Source of the DNA: Thiocapsa rosea
Lineage (GTDB): Bacteria; Pseudomonadota; Gammaproteobacteria; Chromatiales; Chromatiaceae
DNA length: 64,000 nucleotides
NCBI RefSeq assembly: GCF_003634315.1
Contig: NZ_RBXL01000001.1
Location: 5,250,501 to 5,314,500 of the forward strand
Direction: 5' to 3'
Part shown: in pieces, positions 37,601 through 47,772 of the stretch
Layout: each line of letters begins with the position of its first letter
Numbering within the stretch: the first letter of the stretch is position 1
Made by a program: the position numbers and the translations under genes
The notes under the pieces: generated by a model
What the model saw: the letters and a program-made list of their open reading frames with translations, nothing else
Database searches by the model: none
Told to the model about the DNA's origin: nothing

Positions 37601-38233
37601 TCAGGGATAACGCTGAACAAAGGGATCCTTGTATTTCTGGCGGAGCTTGGCGGCCGTCTTCTCGGCGCTCGATCGGTCCGCTTCGGGTCCGACACGGACG
37701 CGAAAATAGGTGCGTCCGCCGACCACGGCCGACTCGACGAAGGCGGAATAGCCCTCGTTTTGAAGCTTTGCCGCCAACTCCTGCGCGCTTGCCGAAGTCC
37801 CCAAACTCGCGACTTGGGTGACATAGGACGGCATCCCGTCGTCGCGCGCCATCGGCGGCGGTGCCTCGGGCACCCGAGCGGTCGCGTCCGACGCCGTGCG
37901 GGGCGCTGCGACCGGCGGGGCCGCCGCCGGGTCTCCCGCCGGCTCATCGTACCCAGCCTCATACACGGGCTCGGTCTCCTCGACGGCGGGGAGCGCCAAG
38001 GTCGCCGGATCGATCCAGAACTCTTCGGGAAGCCCGCCGACGCCCGAATCGGCCGGCGTCAGAAAGGACTCCGACCGAAAGCGATCGTCGACGATCGGCT
38101 GCTCGGGAATCACCGTCGGCAACGGAGGAAGATCCGTCACCACTTCATCCTCGAACAGCATCGGGACGAAGATGACCGCCAGCGTGACGATTACAATCGC
38201 CCCCACCAACCGCTTCTTTGCGCCTTCTTGCAT
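37601..38233 (-). CDS. dedD: SPOR-domain cell-division protein (DedD-like)
   Basis: A 210-residue protein with a short cytoplasmic N-terminus, one membrane helix (residues 9-27, VGAIVIVTLAVIFVPMLF), a Pro/Ala-rich linker and a C-terminal SPOR domain (YVTQVASLGTSASAQELAAKL ... YFRVRVGPE). SPOR binds denuded septal glycan. It sits between folC and cvpA, as in E. coli. Confidence 0.93.
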   Translation of the reverse strand: MQEGAKKRLVGAIVIVTLAVIFVPMLFEDEVVTDLPPLPTVIPEQPIVDDRFRSESFLTPADSGVGGLPEEFWIDPATLALPAVEETEPVYEAGYDEPAGDPAAAPPVAAPRTASDATARVPEAPPPMARDDGMPSYVTQVASLGTSASAQELAAKLQNEGYSAFVESAVVGGRTYFRVRVGPEADRSSAEKTAAKLRQKYKDPFVQRYP

Positions 38234-38316
38234 AAATCGCCACCCGAATGTCGGACACCGCGCGAATCGCCGGCACCCGTGAGATCATGATTATCGATCG
38301 GCCTCGAAAGGCCGGC

Positions 38317-38325
38317 AGTATAGCA
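38317..38325 (-). promoter_or_regulatory. Extended -10 promoter candidate for dedD-cvpA-purF-metZ
   Basis: On the minus strand TGCTATACT (38325-38317) matches an extended -10 (TGnTATAAT) about 85 nt before dedD. The -35 region is poor, as expected for extended -10 promoters. Confidence 0.4.
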
Positions 38326-38446
38326 TGGCCGAGCCGAAACCATACCGGCACGCCTGAAATATCGCTATTGATTTCAATCGGATAATATACGCACGCCGGA
38401 CCACGGCAAACGCCGCGCAGGGGCTTCGGAGACCTGGAGCCGAGGC

Positions 38447-39736
38447 TCAGCCCCGATCGCCGCGCCCGGGATCGAGCCGACGCAGCGCCACCCCGACGGT
38501 CGTGAACGAGCCGACGACCAACAGCGCGTCCCCCGGCTCGGATGCGGACTGCGCGGCATCGAGCGCGGCATCCAGATCCGGAAGCAACACCGCTGCAGGT
38601 GCAGGCAAGATCACATCCAAGCGCCTGCTCAGCACCTCCACGGGCATGGCGCGCGGATCCGTGCTCTGCGCGAGATACCAATGGCTTACGAACGGCAGGA
38701 GCGGCCCGACGATCGACTCGGGCGACTTGTCCTCGAGGACTGCGAGGACTGCGCGAAGCCGACCGCGACAGGCAAAGGCCCGCAGATTCGCGGCCAATGC
38801 CTGCGCCGCCTCGCCGTTGTGGGCGACATCCAGGATCCAGGTCAGCGTTCCGGGGAAGACCTGAAACCGGCCCGGCAAGCGCGCCCGCTGCAACCCCGCC
38901 CGGATCGCGTTGACCGAGATCGGCAAGCGCGTATGCAAGGCGCGAAGCGCTGCGATCGCCGCCGAGGCGTTGTCGTATTGGAACGGGCCGCGCATCGCCG
39001 GCTCGGACAAGGCCAAACGCTGGCCCGAGGGCGCGCTCCAGATCCAGCCTCCGCCATCGCCGAGGGTCCAGTCGATCTCCCGACCGAGCTGTAGGGGCAG
39101 ACTCCCGCGCTGCTCCGCTTCGGCCCGCAGCCGCGCCGGGGCGTCGCGTTGCCCGATCACGGCCGCACGGCCGGGACGAAAGATCCCGGCCTTCTCGTAG
39201 GCGATCTCATCCAAGGAATCGCCCAACCAGGCCATGTGATCCAGCCCGATCGAGGTGACCACCGAGACATCCGCGTCCCACAGATTCACCGCGTCGAGAC
39301 GCCCGCCGAGACCGACCTCGAGGATCACCACATCGGGCACGCTGCGCACGAAGAGATCGAGCGCCGCGAGTGTGCCGAACTCGAAATAGGTCAGCGCCGT
39401 CTCGCCGCGCGCCCGGTCGATCCGCTCGAACGACTCGCAGAGGAGCGCATCGGAGACGTCCTCCCCGTCGATTCGCACCCGCTCGTTGTAACGCAGCAGA
39501 TGCGGCGAGCTGAAGACCCCGGTGCGATATCCGGCAGCACGACAGATCGCCTCCGCCATCGCGACACAGGACCCCTTGCCGTTGGTCCCGCCCACCGTGA
39601 CGAGCGGAAACGGCAAGGACGCCGGTCCCAGCCGTGCCCAAACGGCACCCACCCGCTCGAGCCCGAGTTCAATGGCCTTCGGATGCAACTGCATCTGCCA
39701 GCTCAACCAGGCATCGAGGGTGTCGAAACGAGTCAT
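38447..39736 (-). CDS. folC: Dihydrofolate/folylpolyglutamate synthase
   Basis: A 429-residue bifunctional Mur-ligase-fold enzyme. The P-loop is VGGTNGKGSC. FSSPHLLRYNERVRIDG, LEVGLGGRLDAVN and DVAHNGEAAQAL are diagnostic. It adds glutamate to dihydropteroate and folates. A 213-bp gap separates it from dedD, and a variant A repeat lies between it and accD. Confidence 0.96.
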   Translation of the reverse strand: MTRFDTLDAWLSWQMQLHPKAIELGLERVGAVWARLGPASLPFPLVTVGGTNGKGSCVAMAEAICRAAGYRTGVFSSPHLLRYNERVRIDGEDVSDALLCESFERIDRARGETALTYFEFGTLAALDLFVRSVPDVVILEVGLGGRLDAVNLWDADVSVVTSIGLDHMAWLGDSLDEIAYEKAGIFRPGRAAVIGQRDAPARLRAEAEQRGSLPLQLGREIDWTLGDGGGWIWSAPSGQRLALSEPAMRGPFQYDNASAAIAALRALHTRLPISVNAIRAGLQRARLPGRFQVFPGTLTWILDVAHNGEAAQALAANLRAFACRGRLRAVLAVLEDKSPESIVGPLLPFVSHWYLAQSTDPRAMPVEVLSRRLDVILPAPAAVLLPDLDAALDAAQSASEPGDALLVVGSFTTVGVALRRLDPGRGDRG

Positions 39737-39834
39737 GTCGGCAGTCCCGCTGCCGGATCACACAGCCGCGCCGACCGGCATCCCGGACCTCTCAGGGCCA
39801 GACACACCGACCTTCTTACACGCATCCCACATCC

Positions 39835-39919
39835 TGAATCGCGTCCACTCCAAGGCTCGCAGGCACACACGATCCGGCCCCCAAACAGAATCCGTCCAAA
39901 CTGCACGAGACGCGATTCA
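39835..39919. repeat. Variant module A (TGAATC ends)
   Basis: The inverted ends TGAATCGCGTCC and GAGACGCGATTCA carry a compensating change in both arms (AATC/GATT), which preserves pairing. The last bases form the TGA stop of accD. Confidence 0.82.
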
Positions 39920-40798
39920 GACCGGCACGACGGTGCGGACATACCGCGGCCGATGCGTCAAAATCGCGAGCAGATCGGCGATACGCTCGCGTAGATCACG
40001 TCGGTCGATGATCATATCGAGCGCGCCTTTTTCGATCAGGAACTCGCTGCGCTGGAAGCCCTCGGGCAGTTTTTCGTGAACGGTCTGCTCGATGACGCGC
40101 GGGCCGGCAAAGCCGATCAGGGCGTTGGGCTCGGCGATGTTGAGATCACCGAGCATCGCGAGACTCGCCGAGACGCCTCCCATGGTCGGATCCGTCATCA
40201 CGGAGACGAAGGGCAGCGAATGCTCGCGCAAGCGTCCCAAGGCCGCGCTGGTCTTGGCCATCTGCATCAGCGAGAAAAGGCTCTCCTGCATGCGTGCGCC
40301 GCCGCTCGCCGAAAAACAGATGTAGGGCGAGTGTTGCTCGAGCGCCGCCTCGACACCCCGCACGAAGCGCTCGCCGACCACCGAGCCCATGGACCCGCCC
40401 ATGAAACTGAATTCGAAGGCCGAGGCAACGATCGGCTGGCCTTTGAGCCGACCACGCATCACGATTAAGGCATCTTTCTCGGAGGACTGCTTCTGAGCCT
40501 GAACGAGTCGGTCTTTGTATTTCTTTAGATCTTTGAACTTGAGCGGGTCCAGAGACTCGAGGTCGAGCCCGATCTCCTCGCGGCCCTCCGGATCGAGAAA
40601 AGTCTCGAGTCGGCGTCTCCCGCTCAAACGGTTGTGATGGCTGCATTTGGGGCAGACCTCCAGATTACGCTCGAGCTCCGCCCGATAGAGGATGGCCTGA
40701 CAGCCCGGGCATTTGGCCCAGACGCCCTCGGGGACTGCCCGTTTGGTGCTGGCGTCGGTACGGATGCGGCTCGGGATCAGCTTCTCGAACCAGCTCAT
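39917..40798 (-). CDS. accD: Acetyl-CoA carboxylase carboxyltransferase subunit beta
   Basis: A 293-residue carboxyltransferase. It starts [10 protein letters not shown] and carries the zinc finger CPGCQAILY ... CPKCSHH, then the crotonase-like domain with [24 protein letters not shown] and [10 protein letters not shown]. The chosen ATG, 40798, is the family start. The frame stays open upstream through ATG 40975 (with GAGGTG 7 nt before it), which would add a 59-residue Pro/Lys-rich tail not seen in typical AccD. The TGA stop comes from an adjacent repeat. Confidence 0.95.
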   Translation of the reverse strand: MSWFEKLIPSRIRTDASTKRAVPEGVWAKCPGCQAILYRAELERNLEVCPKCSHHNRLSGRRRLETFLDPEGREEIGLDLESLDPLKFKDLKKYKDRLVQAQKQSSEKDALIVMRGRLKGQPIVASAFEFSFMGGSMGSVVGERFVRGVEAALEQHSPYICFSASGGARMQESLFSLMQMAKTSAALGRLREHSLPFVSVMTDPTMGGVSASLAMLGDLNIAEPNALIGFAGPRVIEQTVHEKLPEGFQRSEFLIEKGALDMIIDRRDLRERIADLLAILTHRPRYVRTVVPV

Positions 40799-40964
40799 AC
40801 TCTTGTCCATGGCCTGTTTGATGGTGGCCGTGCGGTCGCCCTTGAGCTCGTCTGCGGTTTGGCCCGGCTTGGTTTGGCCGGGCGCGGATTTCCCGGGTGG
40901 GCTCGCGGCGGGCGTGGATGGTTTATCCAAACGCGTCAGCGCGTGGCGAACCCGGCTGGGGGGC

Positions 40965-41786
40965 TTAGGCGACATGGGCATCCACCTCGTCGATGGCCTG
41001 ACGTAGACCGGTGAGAAATTCGGCGACAGCCTCCGGGATCCGCTCCGGGGTCGCGGCGAGCGCCTCGATTCGACTCACGATCGCGCTGCCGACGATGACC
41101 GCATCGGCGACCCGGGCGACCGAAGCTGCAGTCTCGGCGTTGTTGATTCCGAACCCGACCCCGACAGGGAGCCCGATCAGCGACTTGATCAAACCGACCT
41201 TCTCCGCCACCGCGGCGGTGTCCAGGTTCCCGGCCCCGGTCACGCCCTTGACCGAGACGTAATAGACGAACCCGGATGCGACCTCGCCGATCCGCACGAT
41301 GCGCGCCTCGGTCGAGGTCGGAGCCAGGAGATAGACCAAGTCGAGCCCCTGCGACTTCAGCATCTCGACCAACGCGTGGCCCTCCTCCGGCGGCACGTCC
41401 ACGATCAGTGCGCCGTCCAGTCCGGCCCCGTGCGCCGCAACCGCGAAGGTCTCGTACCCCATGACCTCGATCGGATTGAGATAACCCATGAGGATGACGG
41501 GCGTCTCGGTGTCGCGCTCGCGGAACTGCCGAACCATATCGAGCACGTCGTCGAGCGAGACGCCTGCGGCCAAGGCCCGCTCGGTTGCACGCTGAATGAC
41601 CGGACCGTCGGCGATCGGATCGGAGAAGGGCACGCCCAGCTCGATCAGATCCACGCCCGCAGCAACCATGGCATGCATCAGAGGGACGGTCACGGCGGGC
41701 GACGGATCGCCTGCGGTCACGAAGGGAATGAGCGCGGTGCGACCACGCTCGCGAAGCTGCTCGAAACGTGCGGCGATTCGACTCAT
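40965..41786 (-). CDS. trpA: Tryptophan synthase alpha subunit
   Basis: A 273-residue TIM barrel that cleaves indole-3-glycerol phosphate. The catalytic Glu and Asp are visible in [22 protein letters not shown] and VGFGI of the phosphate site are present. The ATG overlaps the trpB stop (ATGA). Confidence 0.97.
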   Translation of the reverse strand: MSRIAARFEQLRERGRTALIPFVTAGDPSPAVTVPLMHAMVAAGVDLIELGVPFSDPIADGPVIQRATERALAAGVSLDDVLDMVRQFRERDTETPVILMGYLNPIEVMGYETFAVAAHGAGLDGALIVDVPPEEGHALVEMLKSQGLDLVYLLAPTSTEARIVRIGEVASGFVYYVSVKGVTGAGNLDTAAVAEKVGLIKSLIGLPVGVGFGINNAETAASVARVADAVIVGSAIVSRIEALAATPERIPEAVAEFLTGLRQAIDEVDAHVA

Positions 41787-43048
41787 AAGACCAACCCGTC
41801 GTGACTGGCGACCGTGTGCATATCCTTGTCCCCGCGCCCCGAGAGATTGACGATGATCGTCTGATCCTTGCGCATGGTCGGGGCGAGCTTGTGCACGTAG
41901 GCCAAGGCGTGACTGGACTCGAGCGCGGGGATGATCCCTTCGGTTCGGGTCAGGTGATGAAAGGCGCGCAGAGCCTCGTCGTCGGTGACCGAGTCGTAAA
42001 GGGCGCGTCCGCTGTCCTTGAGCCAGGCGTGCTCCGGGCCGACACCCGGGTAGTCGAGCCCGGCCGAGATGGAATGGGTCTCGACGATCTGGCCGTGGTT
42101 GTCTTCCATCAGATAGGTGCGGTTGCCGTGCAGCACGCCGGGTCGGCCCGCACAGAGCGGCGCGGCATGGCGACCGGTCTGCAGGCCGTCGCCCGCGGCC
42201 TCAACACCGTAGATAGCCACATCCTCGTCCCCGATGAAGGGGTAAAAGAGGCCGATGGCGTTGGAGCCGCCCCCCACGCAGGCGACCAAGGCATCGGGCA
42301 AACGCCCGCTGCGCGCAAGGATCTGTGCACGGGCCTCGCGACCGATGACCGCCTGGAAATCCCGAACCATCGCCGGATAGGGATGCGGACCGGCAACGGT
42401 GCCGATGATATAGAAGGTGTTGTCGATGTTGGTGACCCAGTCGCGCATCGCCTCGTTGAGCGCATCCTTGAGCGTGCGCGAGCCGGAGGTGACCGAGACC
42501 ACGCGCGCGCCGAGCAGGCGCATGCGATAGACGTTCGCCTCCTGGCGGGCGATATCGACCTCGCCCATATACACGACGCATTCCAGCCCGAGCCGTGCCG
42601 CCACGGTCGCACTCGCCACCCCGTGTTGACCGGCGCCGGTCTCGGCGATGATGCGGGTCTTGCCCATCCGTCGCGCCAGAAGGGCCTGACCGATGGTGTT
42701 GTTGACCTTGTGCGCGCCGGTGTGATTCAGATCCTCGCGCTTGAGAAAGATCTGAGCGCCGCCGAGTTCGCGGCTCCAGCGCTCGGCGTGATAGAGGGGC
42801 GAGGGCCGGCCGACATAGTCCTGCAGGTCGGCATCGAGCTCGGCCTGGAACTGCGGATCGGCCAGGTAGCGCTCGTAGGCGGTGCGCAACTCTTCGAGCG
42901 GGTGCATGAGGGTCTCGGGGACGAACATCCCGCCGTAGGGTCCAAAATGACCGCCGGCGTCCGGAAAGTCATAGGCCCCGGGATGCGAGCGCCGCGCACT
43001 CGCGGCACCGGCAAAATCCCAGTCGAAGTTATCGGGAGATGTCGACAT
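41783..43048 (-). CDS. trpB: Tryptophan synthase beta subunit
   Basis: A 421-residue PLP enzyme that condenses indole and serine. The PLP lysine lies in [12 protein letters not shown], the glycine-rich phosphate loop in VGGGSNAIG, and AETGAGQHG is intact. The N-terminal 25 residues exceed those of E. coli. It overlaps trpF by 20 nt and trpA by 4 nt. Confidence 0.97.
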   Translation of the reverse strand: MSTSPDNFDWDFAGAASARRSHPGAYDFPDAGGHFGPYGGMFVPETLMHPLEELRTAYERYLADPQFQAELDADLQDYVGRPSPLYHAERWSRELGGAQIFLKREDLNHTGAHKVNNTIGQALLARRMGKTRIIAETGAGQHGVASATVAARLGLECVVYMGEVDIARQEANVYRMRLLGARVVSVTSGSRTLKDALNEAMRDWVTNIDNTFYIIGTVAGPHPYPAMVRDFQAVIGREARAQILARSGRLPDALVACVGGGSNAIGLFYPFIGDEDVAIYGVEAAGDGLQTGRHAAPLCAGRPGVLHGNRTYLMEDNHGQIVETHSISAGLDYPGVGPEHAWLKDSGRALYDSVTDDEALRAFHHLTRTEGIIPALESSHALAYVHKLAPTMRKDQTIIVNLSGRGDKDMHTVASHDGLVL

Positions 43049-43658
43049 CGTTCACCCTCTGCATGAAATCACGAATCTTGTCATGGTCCTTGACGCCCTT
43101 GGACGCCTCCACACCGCCGCTCACGTCGACACCGAACGGGCGGACCCGGCGGATCGCCTCCCCCACATTCTCGGCATCCAGACCGCCCGCGAGGACGATC
43201 GAGGGCGCAAGGGCCGTCGGGATCCGCTCCCAATCGAAGCGCTGTCCGGTCCCGCCCGGGCGAGCCGGATCGAAGGTGTCGAGCAGAAGCCCGGCGGCCT
43301 GTCCGTAGCGTCCCTGCTCCTCGGCGAGATCCAAGCCCGGACGCATCCGAATCGCCTTGATCCATCGCCGCCCGAAGGATGCGCAGAATTCCGGGGCTTC
43401 CTCGCCATGGAATTGCAGCAGCTCGAGCGGAACCTGGTCCAGGGTCGCGCGGATCTGCTCGGGGGAGGCATCGACAAAGAGCCCGACCGCCGTCACGAAG
43501 GGCGGCAACCCGGCGCAGAGGTCGCGCGCGTCCTGTGGCGACACCGCGCGCGGACTCGGCGGATGAAAGACAAAGCCGACCGCGTCGACCCCCGCGGCAA
43601 CCGCCGCATCCACGTCGGCCCGACGCGTCAAACCGCAAATCTTAACGCGGGTTCTCAT
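43029..43658 (-). CDS. trpF: Phosphoribosylanthranilate isomerase
   Basis: A 209-residue TIM barrel with catalytic Cys in RVKICGLTR and Asp in LLDTFDP. It has LQFHGEE and [17 protein letters not shown] 43658 gives the standard N-terminus. It is a stand-alone trpF (not fused to trpC) in the truA-trpFBA-accD run. Confidence 0.96.
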   Translation of the reverse strand: MRTRVKICGLTRRADVDAAVAAGVDAVGFVFHPPSPRAVSPQDARDLCAGLPPFVTAVGLFVDASPEQIRATLDQVPLELLQFHGEEAPEFCASFGRRWIKAIRMRPGLDLAEEQGRYGQAAGLLLDTFDPARPGGTGQRFDWERIPTALAPSIVLAGGLDAENVGEAIRRVRPFGVDVSGGVEASKGVKDHDKIRDFMQRVNDVDISR

Positions 43659-43675
43659 GATTGGCGAATGCCGGC

Positions 43676-43761
43676 TGAACCGCGTCTCTGAGCAACAGAA
43701 CGACGGGGGTTGGAGCATCGCGCGTCGGGGCGACATGCCAGCGTCAAGTCGACGCGGTTCA
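43676..43761. repeat. Variant module A (TGAACC ends)
   Basis: The ends TGAACCGCGTCTC and CGACGCGGTTCA pair around an unrelated interior. It fills the truA-trpF gap. Confidence 0.75.
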
Positions 43762-43766
43762 GGTGA

Positions 43767-44708
43767 TTACAAACAAGAACGTGGGACATTGTGCTGATCC
43801 GTCGATGGTGCGGGTTCCCGACCGGGCGGGAGTCGAAAGCCTTCCGGGTATTCGGCGCGCACGAAGTAGAGCCCTTGGGGCGGTGCGGTCACACCGCCGA
43901 GGCGGCGGTCGCGCAGCTCCAGAAGCTCTCGCGTCCAGTCGACCGGCGCCTCGCCGCGGCCGATCGTCATCAGCACACCCGCGATGTTGCGCACCATATG
44001 GTGCAAAAACCCGTTGGCGCCAACCCGCAACTGAACGAGGCCATCGATCGCGCTCAACTCCAGATAGTGCAGATGGCGGATCGGGCTCTTCGCCTGACAG
44101 GCGACCGCGCGGAAGCTGGAAAAGTCGTGCACGCCGACGAGTGCCTGTCCGGCCTCGTGCATGCGCTCGATGTCCAAGGGCCGGTGGCTCCAGACCGCGC
44201 GATCGCGCTGCAGGGGCGAGCGCGTCGCGCGCACCATGATGAGGTAGCGATAGTGGCGGGCCTGCGCGTCGAAACGGGCATGAAACTGCGGGTCGACCGG
44301 ACAGGCCCAGCGCACGGCGACATCGGGCGGAAGATTGACATTGGTTCCGAGCACCCAGGCGCGCTCGCTGCGCCGCGCCGCGGTGTCGAAATGCACCACC
44401 TGCTCGTCGGCATGCACGCCGGCATCGGTGCGCCCGGCACACTGGACGCGGATCCTGTGGTCGGCGACGCGGCCGATCGCCTCTTCGAGCGTCGCCTGTA
44501 CGCTGCGCACGCCGACCTGGATCTGCCACCCGCGAAACGCCGAGCCGTCGTACTCGATCCCCATGGCGATCCGTTGCGGGTTCCCCGCAACGATCGGCCC
44601 CGATGCGTCGGGCTCGGGCGCGGAATCCGGCGCGGAATCCGGCCTCGGCTCGGATGTCGGCGTCGCTGTCGGCACCCTGATCGGCGCCCTTATCGGCACA
44701 GGCTCCAT
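43767..44708 (-). CDS. truA: tRNA pseudouridine(38-40) synthase TruA
   Basis: A 313-residue enzyme with catalytic Asp in CAGRTDAGVHA, plus GIEYDGSAFRGWQ, FLHHMVRNIAG and the usual C-terminus. The N-terminal 46 residues are an extra Pro/Ser/Ala/Asp-rich segment (PDSAPDSAPEPD), absent from typical TruA. A start at the internal Met (MGIEYDG) would give normal length. Next to fimV with an 8-nt gap. Confidence 0.93.
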   Translation of the reverse strand: MEPVPIRAPIRVPTATPTSEPRPDSAPDSAPEPDASGPIVAGNPQRIAMGIEYDGSAFRGWQIQVGVRSVQATLEEAIGRVADHRIRVQCAGRTDAGVHADEQVVHFDTAARRSERAWVLGTNVNLPPDVAVRWACPVDPQFHARFDAQARHYRYLIMVRATRSPLQRDRAVWSHRPLDIERMHEAGQALVGVHDFSSFRAVACQAKSPIRHLHYLELSAIDGLVQLRVGANGFLHHMVRNIAGVLMTIGRGEAPVDWTRELLELRDRRLGGVTAPPQGLYFVRAEYPEGFRLPPGREPAPSTDQHNVPRSCL

Positions 44709-44716
44709 CTCGGCAT

Positions 44717-47602
44717 TCAGGCGAGTGTCCTCAGCATGTCCCGCGCCTCGCCGCGCTGCTCCTCGCGACCGTCCGCGATGACTTCTTGGAGGATCTCCCG
44801 CGCGGAGGAGACGTCGTCCATGTCGATGTAGGCCCGCGCGAGATCGAGCTTGGTGGCATTCTCGTCCCAGATCCCGGAGTCCATCGCCCATTGCTCGGCG
44901 AGTCCCTCGTCCGGGGGCTCGAGCACATCCGGCAAGGGGTCGCCGCCGGGCGCATCGCCCGCAGAAGGAGCCACCGCGTTCCTCGGGAGCGTCAGGCTCG
45001 GCAGCGACTCCTCGGGCTGCGCCCTCGACCCGACCACGGGCGGTGGTCCGGCGTCCAGGAAGGCATCGAGATCCAAATCGCGCGAGTCGCGAAGATCGTC
45101 CAGCGTCAGGACTAAGTCGGACTCTTCGGGAAGCCCGTCCCGAGGATTCAGATCCTCGGTGCCCGACGGAGCCGCCGGATCCTGCAGAGCCGACAACTCG
45201 GGCAGCTCAAGCGGACTGTCCAATGCGGAATCGTCGAACAACAAAGGAAGATCCTCGTCCTGAGACGGCGGGGACAACGTCTCGGCCACCGGGGACGGTG
45301 CCGCCGTTCCGCGAGCGGGACCGTGAACGGGAGCGGGAGTCGATCCGGGACGAGGTTTGGACTCAAACTCGTCGAGATCGAGCGTGAAGAAGTCGTTTTC
45401 GTCCTCGCGAGGCTCGCCGAAGGACGCATCGGAGGCATCATCCAACGCCGGAAGATCCGGATCGGTTTCCTTCGCAGGGATACCGGTCGCCTCCGTAATC
45501 GGCATGGTGGCGCCCGGGTCCCAGGTACCGCCTTGCTCGACCACCGCGGCGATGGCGCTCAGGCGTTGCCAGCGCGCCGGCTCGGCGGTGTCCGCTCCGG
45601 TGGCCTTGAGGTGCTGCATAAGCTTGCGCAACGCCTCCGGATTCTCGGATCCGGCATAGACCTCCGCCAGCTTGAATCTCACATCGAGACGTTCGGGGAA
45701 GCGTTTTAGCTCGCGCTTGAGCAGCTCCTCGGCCTCCTTGTAACGACCGTAGGCGATATAGATGTCGGCCTCGGAGAGCGCATCGGCCTCGTCGGTCTCC
45801 GCCTCGAAATGTCCGAACGCGGTGAGCTGGGAGGACGGCGCCAGCAACCCGGAGTCGCTCTGCGGCTCTTGATCCGTCGGCTCGGGCGCTGCCGGCTCCG
45901 GCTCGCTCGGCGGCACGCGGGCGGCGTCGGCCGGCGTCCGGTCCGCAACCCCGGCCGGCGTGGGTTCGGGCGCAACCGGCTCGGACTCCGACTCGGACTC
46001 CGGCTCCTGGAGGGTGACGACAGCGGAGTCGATACTCCACTCGTCTTCATTCTCCTCTTGCTCGCGACGACGACGCGCCGAGACCAATGAAAACGCGAGT
46101 ACCCCCAAGGCGGTCACCCCTGCGAAACCAGCCAGCGGGAGAAGATAGGCATGCCAGGCGGAGGTGGGCGCGGGAGCGGCATCCACCGCAGTCTCGAGCT
46201 CCTCGCCCACGACCTCCGGGGATGCCTCTGTTTCGGTTTCGACCTCGGCGAGACTCGGGTCGGCGCCCGCATCGACGTCCGGTGCCTCTTCGCTCGGGGC
46301 CGTCGCGACCTCCTCGGAGATCGATTCCTCACCGTCGGCTGCGGCGATCTCGGTCTCCGCGACCACCTGATCGGGCGTCTCCCCGGAAGGTTCCGAATCG
46401 ATCTCGATTGCGACCGATTCCTCCGGCGTTCCCCCCTGAAGTCGCGCCACCTCGGCGTTTCTCAGTTGCAGCAGGGTCTGGATGTCGGCGAGCTGCGTCT
46501 CCAGCTCACGGACCCTCTCGCGAAGCTCCTCGGTCTCCTGACGGGCCGATTCGCTCGCCTCGATCACCAGCAGGAGCTCCTGCTCCAGATCGGTCGCCGG
46601 CGACGGCGGCGTGCTCAAGGGGTCACGGTCGGGGTCATCGTCGGCTGGCGCCGGCGCCGCCTCGACGGTGCCGGGGACCGCACCGGCGGCTGCGCCCGCG
46701 ATGCGCAGACGCGCGCTCTCCGCAGCTGCCGCGTCGTCGATCCGCGCAACCTCGGTGATGGGCGAGCGCCGCACCGTACCGCCCTGCAGTGCCGCCTGAA
46801 GCTCCGCCGCCGCGGCGGCCTCGTCGAGCGCAAACAATTCAGCGCGCGTGGGGATAACGAGGGTCTTGCCGGCGATCAAACGGTCGATATCGCCGTTGAT
46901 GAAGGCGTCCTGATTGTTTCGGTACAGCGCCAGAGCGGTCTGGGCCGTCGTCGCGCCCGCGGGTTGAGCCCCGCGCGCCAGTCGCAATAGCCCAGTGCCG
47001 GAACGCACGGGACCGAAGTAGGCGGGGAATCCATCCGGCCCGCTCGGGATCCGGCGGACCGGCTGCGACGGGGGCCGATCCACAGCATCGCTGCGCGGCG
47101 GTGCCGGGTCGGAGCGCGCGGCCGATCGCGGTGGCGAAGGGGGCGTCGCCGGTCGGCGATCCGTGATGGCGGGCGGGCGCACCTCGGCGGAGGCACGCCG
47201 CTCGGACATCGACGGCGGGTCCAAGAGGACGGTGAATTCCTTGGTCAGTTGGCCGGCCGGCCAGACGACCTCGACGAGGAAGTCCATGAAGGGCTCACGG
47301 ATCGGCTCGCGACTCGTGACACGAATCACCGCACCGCCGCGTGCGGACACCTCGGGCTTGAAGGCGAGCCCGGTCAAAAAGTGATATCGCTCGATCCCCG
47401 ATTTCGCAAAGGCATCGGGGCCCGCGAGTGATGCCTTGACGGTGTCGAGCTCGTCGGATTTGACGTCGAAGAGATCGATCTCGCCGACGAAAGGCTGGTT
47501 GAGGGCGGAGTCGGTGCGTAATCCTCCGAGGCCGAGGGCAAAAGCGTCGGAGCCCATCAGGGCCAAGACAATGAGCGACGCCTGAATGACCTGACGAGAC
47601 AT
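44717..47602 (-). CDS. fimV: FimV-like LysM/TPR protein
   Basis: A 961-residue envelope protein. It has a signal peptide (1-22), a FimV N-terminal domain (LGGLRTDSALNQPFVGEIDL), a LysM-type segment (about 220-250, LYRNNQDAFINGDIDRL), a coiled coil (about 350-390) and acidic repeats. A membrane helix lies at about 485-510, followed by an acidic cytoplasmic tail with TPR (SEADIYIAYGRYKEAEELLKREL) and the C-terminal FimV domain (TKLDLARAYIDMDD). It organises type IV pili and polar proteins, so it may serve the minor pilins encoded in this window. GGGAGG precedes ATG 47602. Confidence 0.93.
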   Translation of the reverse strand: MSRQVIQASLIVLALMGSDAFALGLGGLRTDSALNQPFVGEIDLFDVKSDELDTVKASLAGPDAFAKSGIERYHFLTGLAFKPEVSARGGAVIRVTSREPIREPFMDFLVEVVWPAGQLTKEFTVLLDPPSMSERRASAEVRPPAITDRRPATPPSPPRSAARSDPAPPRSDAVDRPPSQPVRRIPSGPDGFPAYFGPVRSGTGLLRLARGAQPAGATTAQTALALYRNNQDAFINGDIDRLIAGKTLVIPTRAELFALDEAAAAAELQAALQGGTVRRSPITEVARIDDAAAAESARLRIAGAAAGAVPGTVEAAPAPADDDPDRDPLSTPPSPATDLEQELLLVIEASESARQETEELRERVRELETQLADIQTLLQLRNAEVARLQGGTPEESVAIEIDSEPSGETPDQVVAETEIAAADGEESISEEVATAPSEEAPDVDAGADPSLAEVETETEASPEVVGEELETAVDAAPAPTSAWHAYLLPLAGFAGVTALGVLAFSLVSARRRREQEENEDEWSIDSAVVTLQEPESESESEPVAPEPTPAGVADRTPADAARVPPSEPEPAAPEPTDQEPQSDSGLLAPSSQLTAFGHFEAETDEADALSEADIYIAYGRYKEAEELLKRELKRFPERLDVRFKLAEVYAGSENPEALRKLMQHLKATGADTAEPARWQRLSAIAAVVEQGGTWDPGATMPITEATGIPAKETDPDLPALDDASDASFGEPREDENDFFTLDLDEFESKPRPGSTPAPVHGPARGTAAPSPVAETLSPPSQDEDLPLLFDDSALDSPLELPELSALQDPAAPSGTEDLNPRDGLPEESDLVLTLDDLRDSRDLDLDAFLDAGPPPVVGSRAQPEESLPSLTLPRNAVAPSAGDAPGGDPLPDVLEPPDEGLAEQWAMDSGIWDENATKLDLARAYIDMDDVSSAREILQEVIADGREEQRGEARDMLRTLA

Positions 47603-47772
47603 CCGCCTCCCTCGTGCGCTGGCGGCATCGGACCGCCGGAATCGGGAGAGCCGGCGACCGATGGCTCGTCCGGCTCGTATTACCCCTGAAGCAACCGGAC
47701 TATATCCGAACGCGTCCGTGCACACCAAGAACGCTGTATCCGGCTATCCGCCCGAGATCGAGCGCGACCGGA

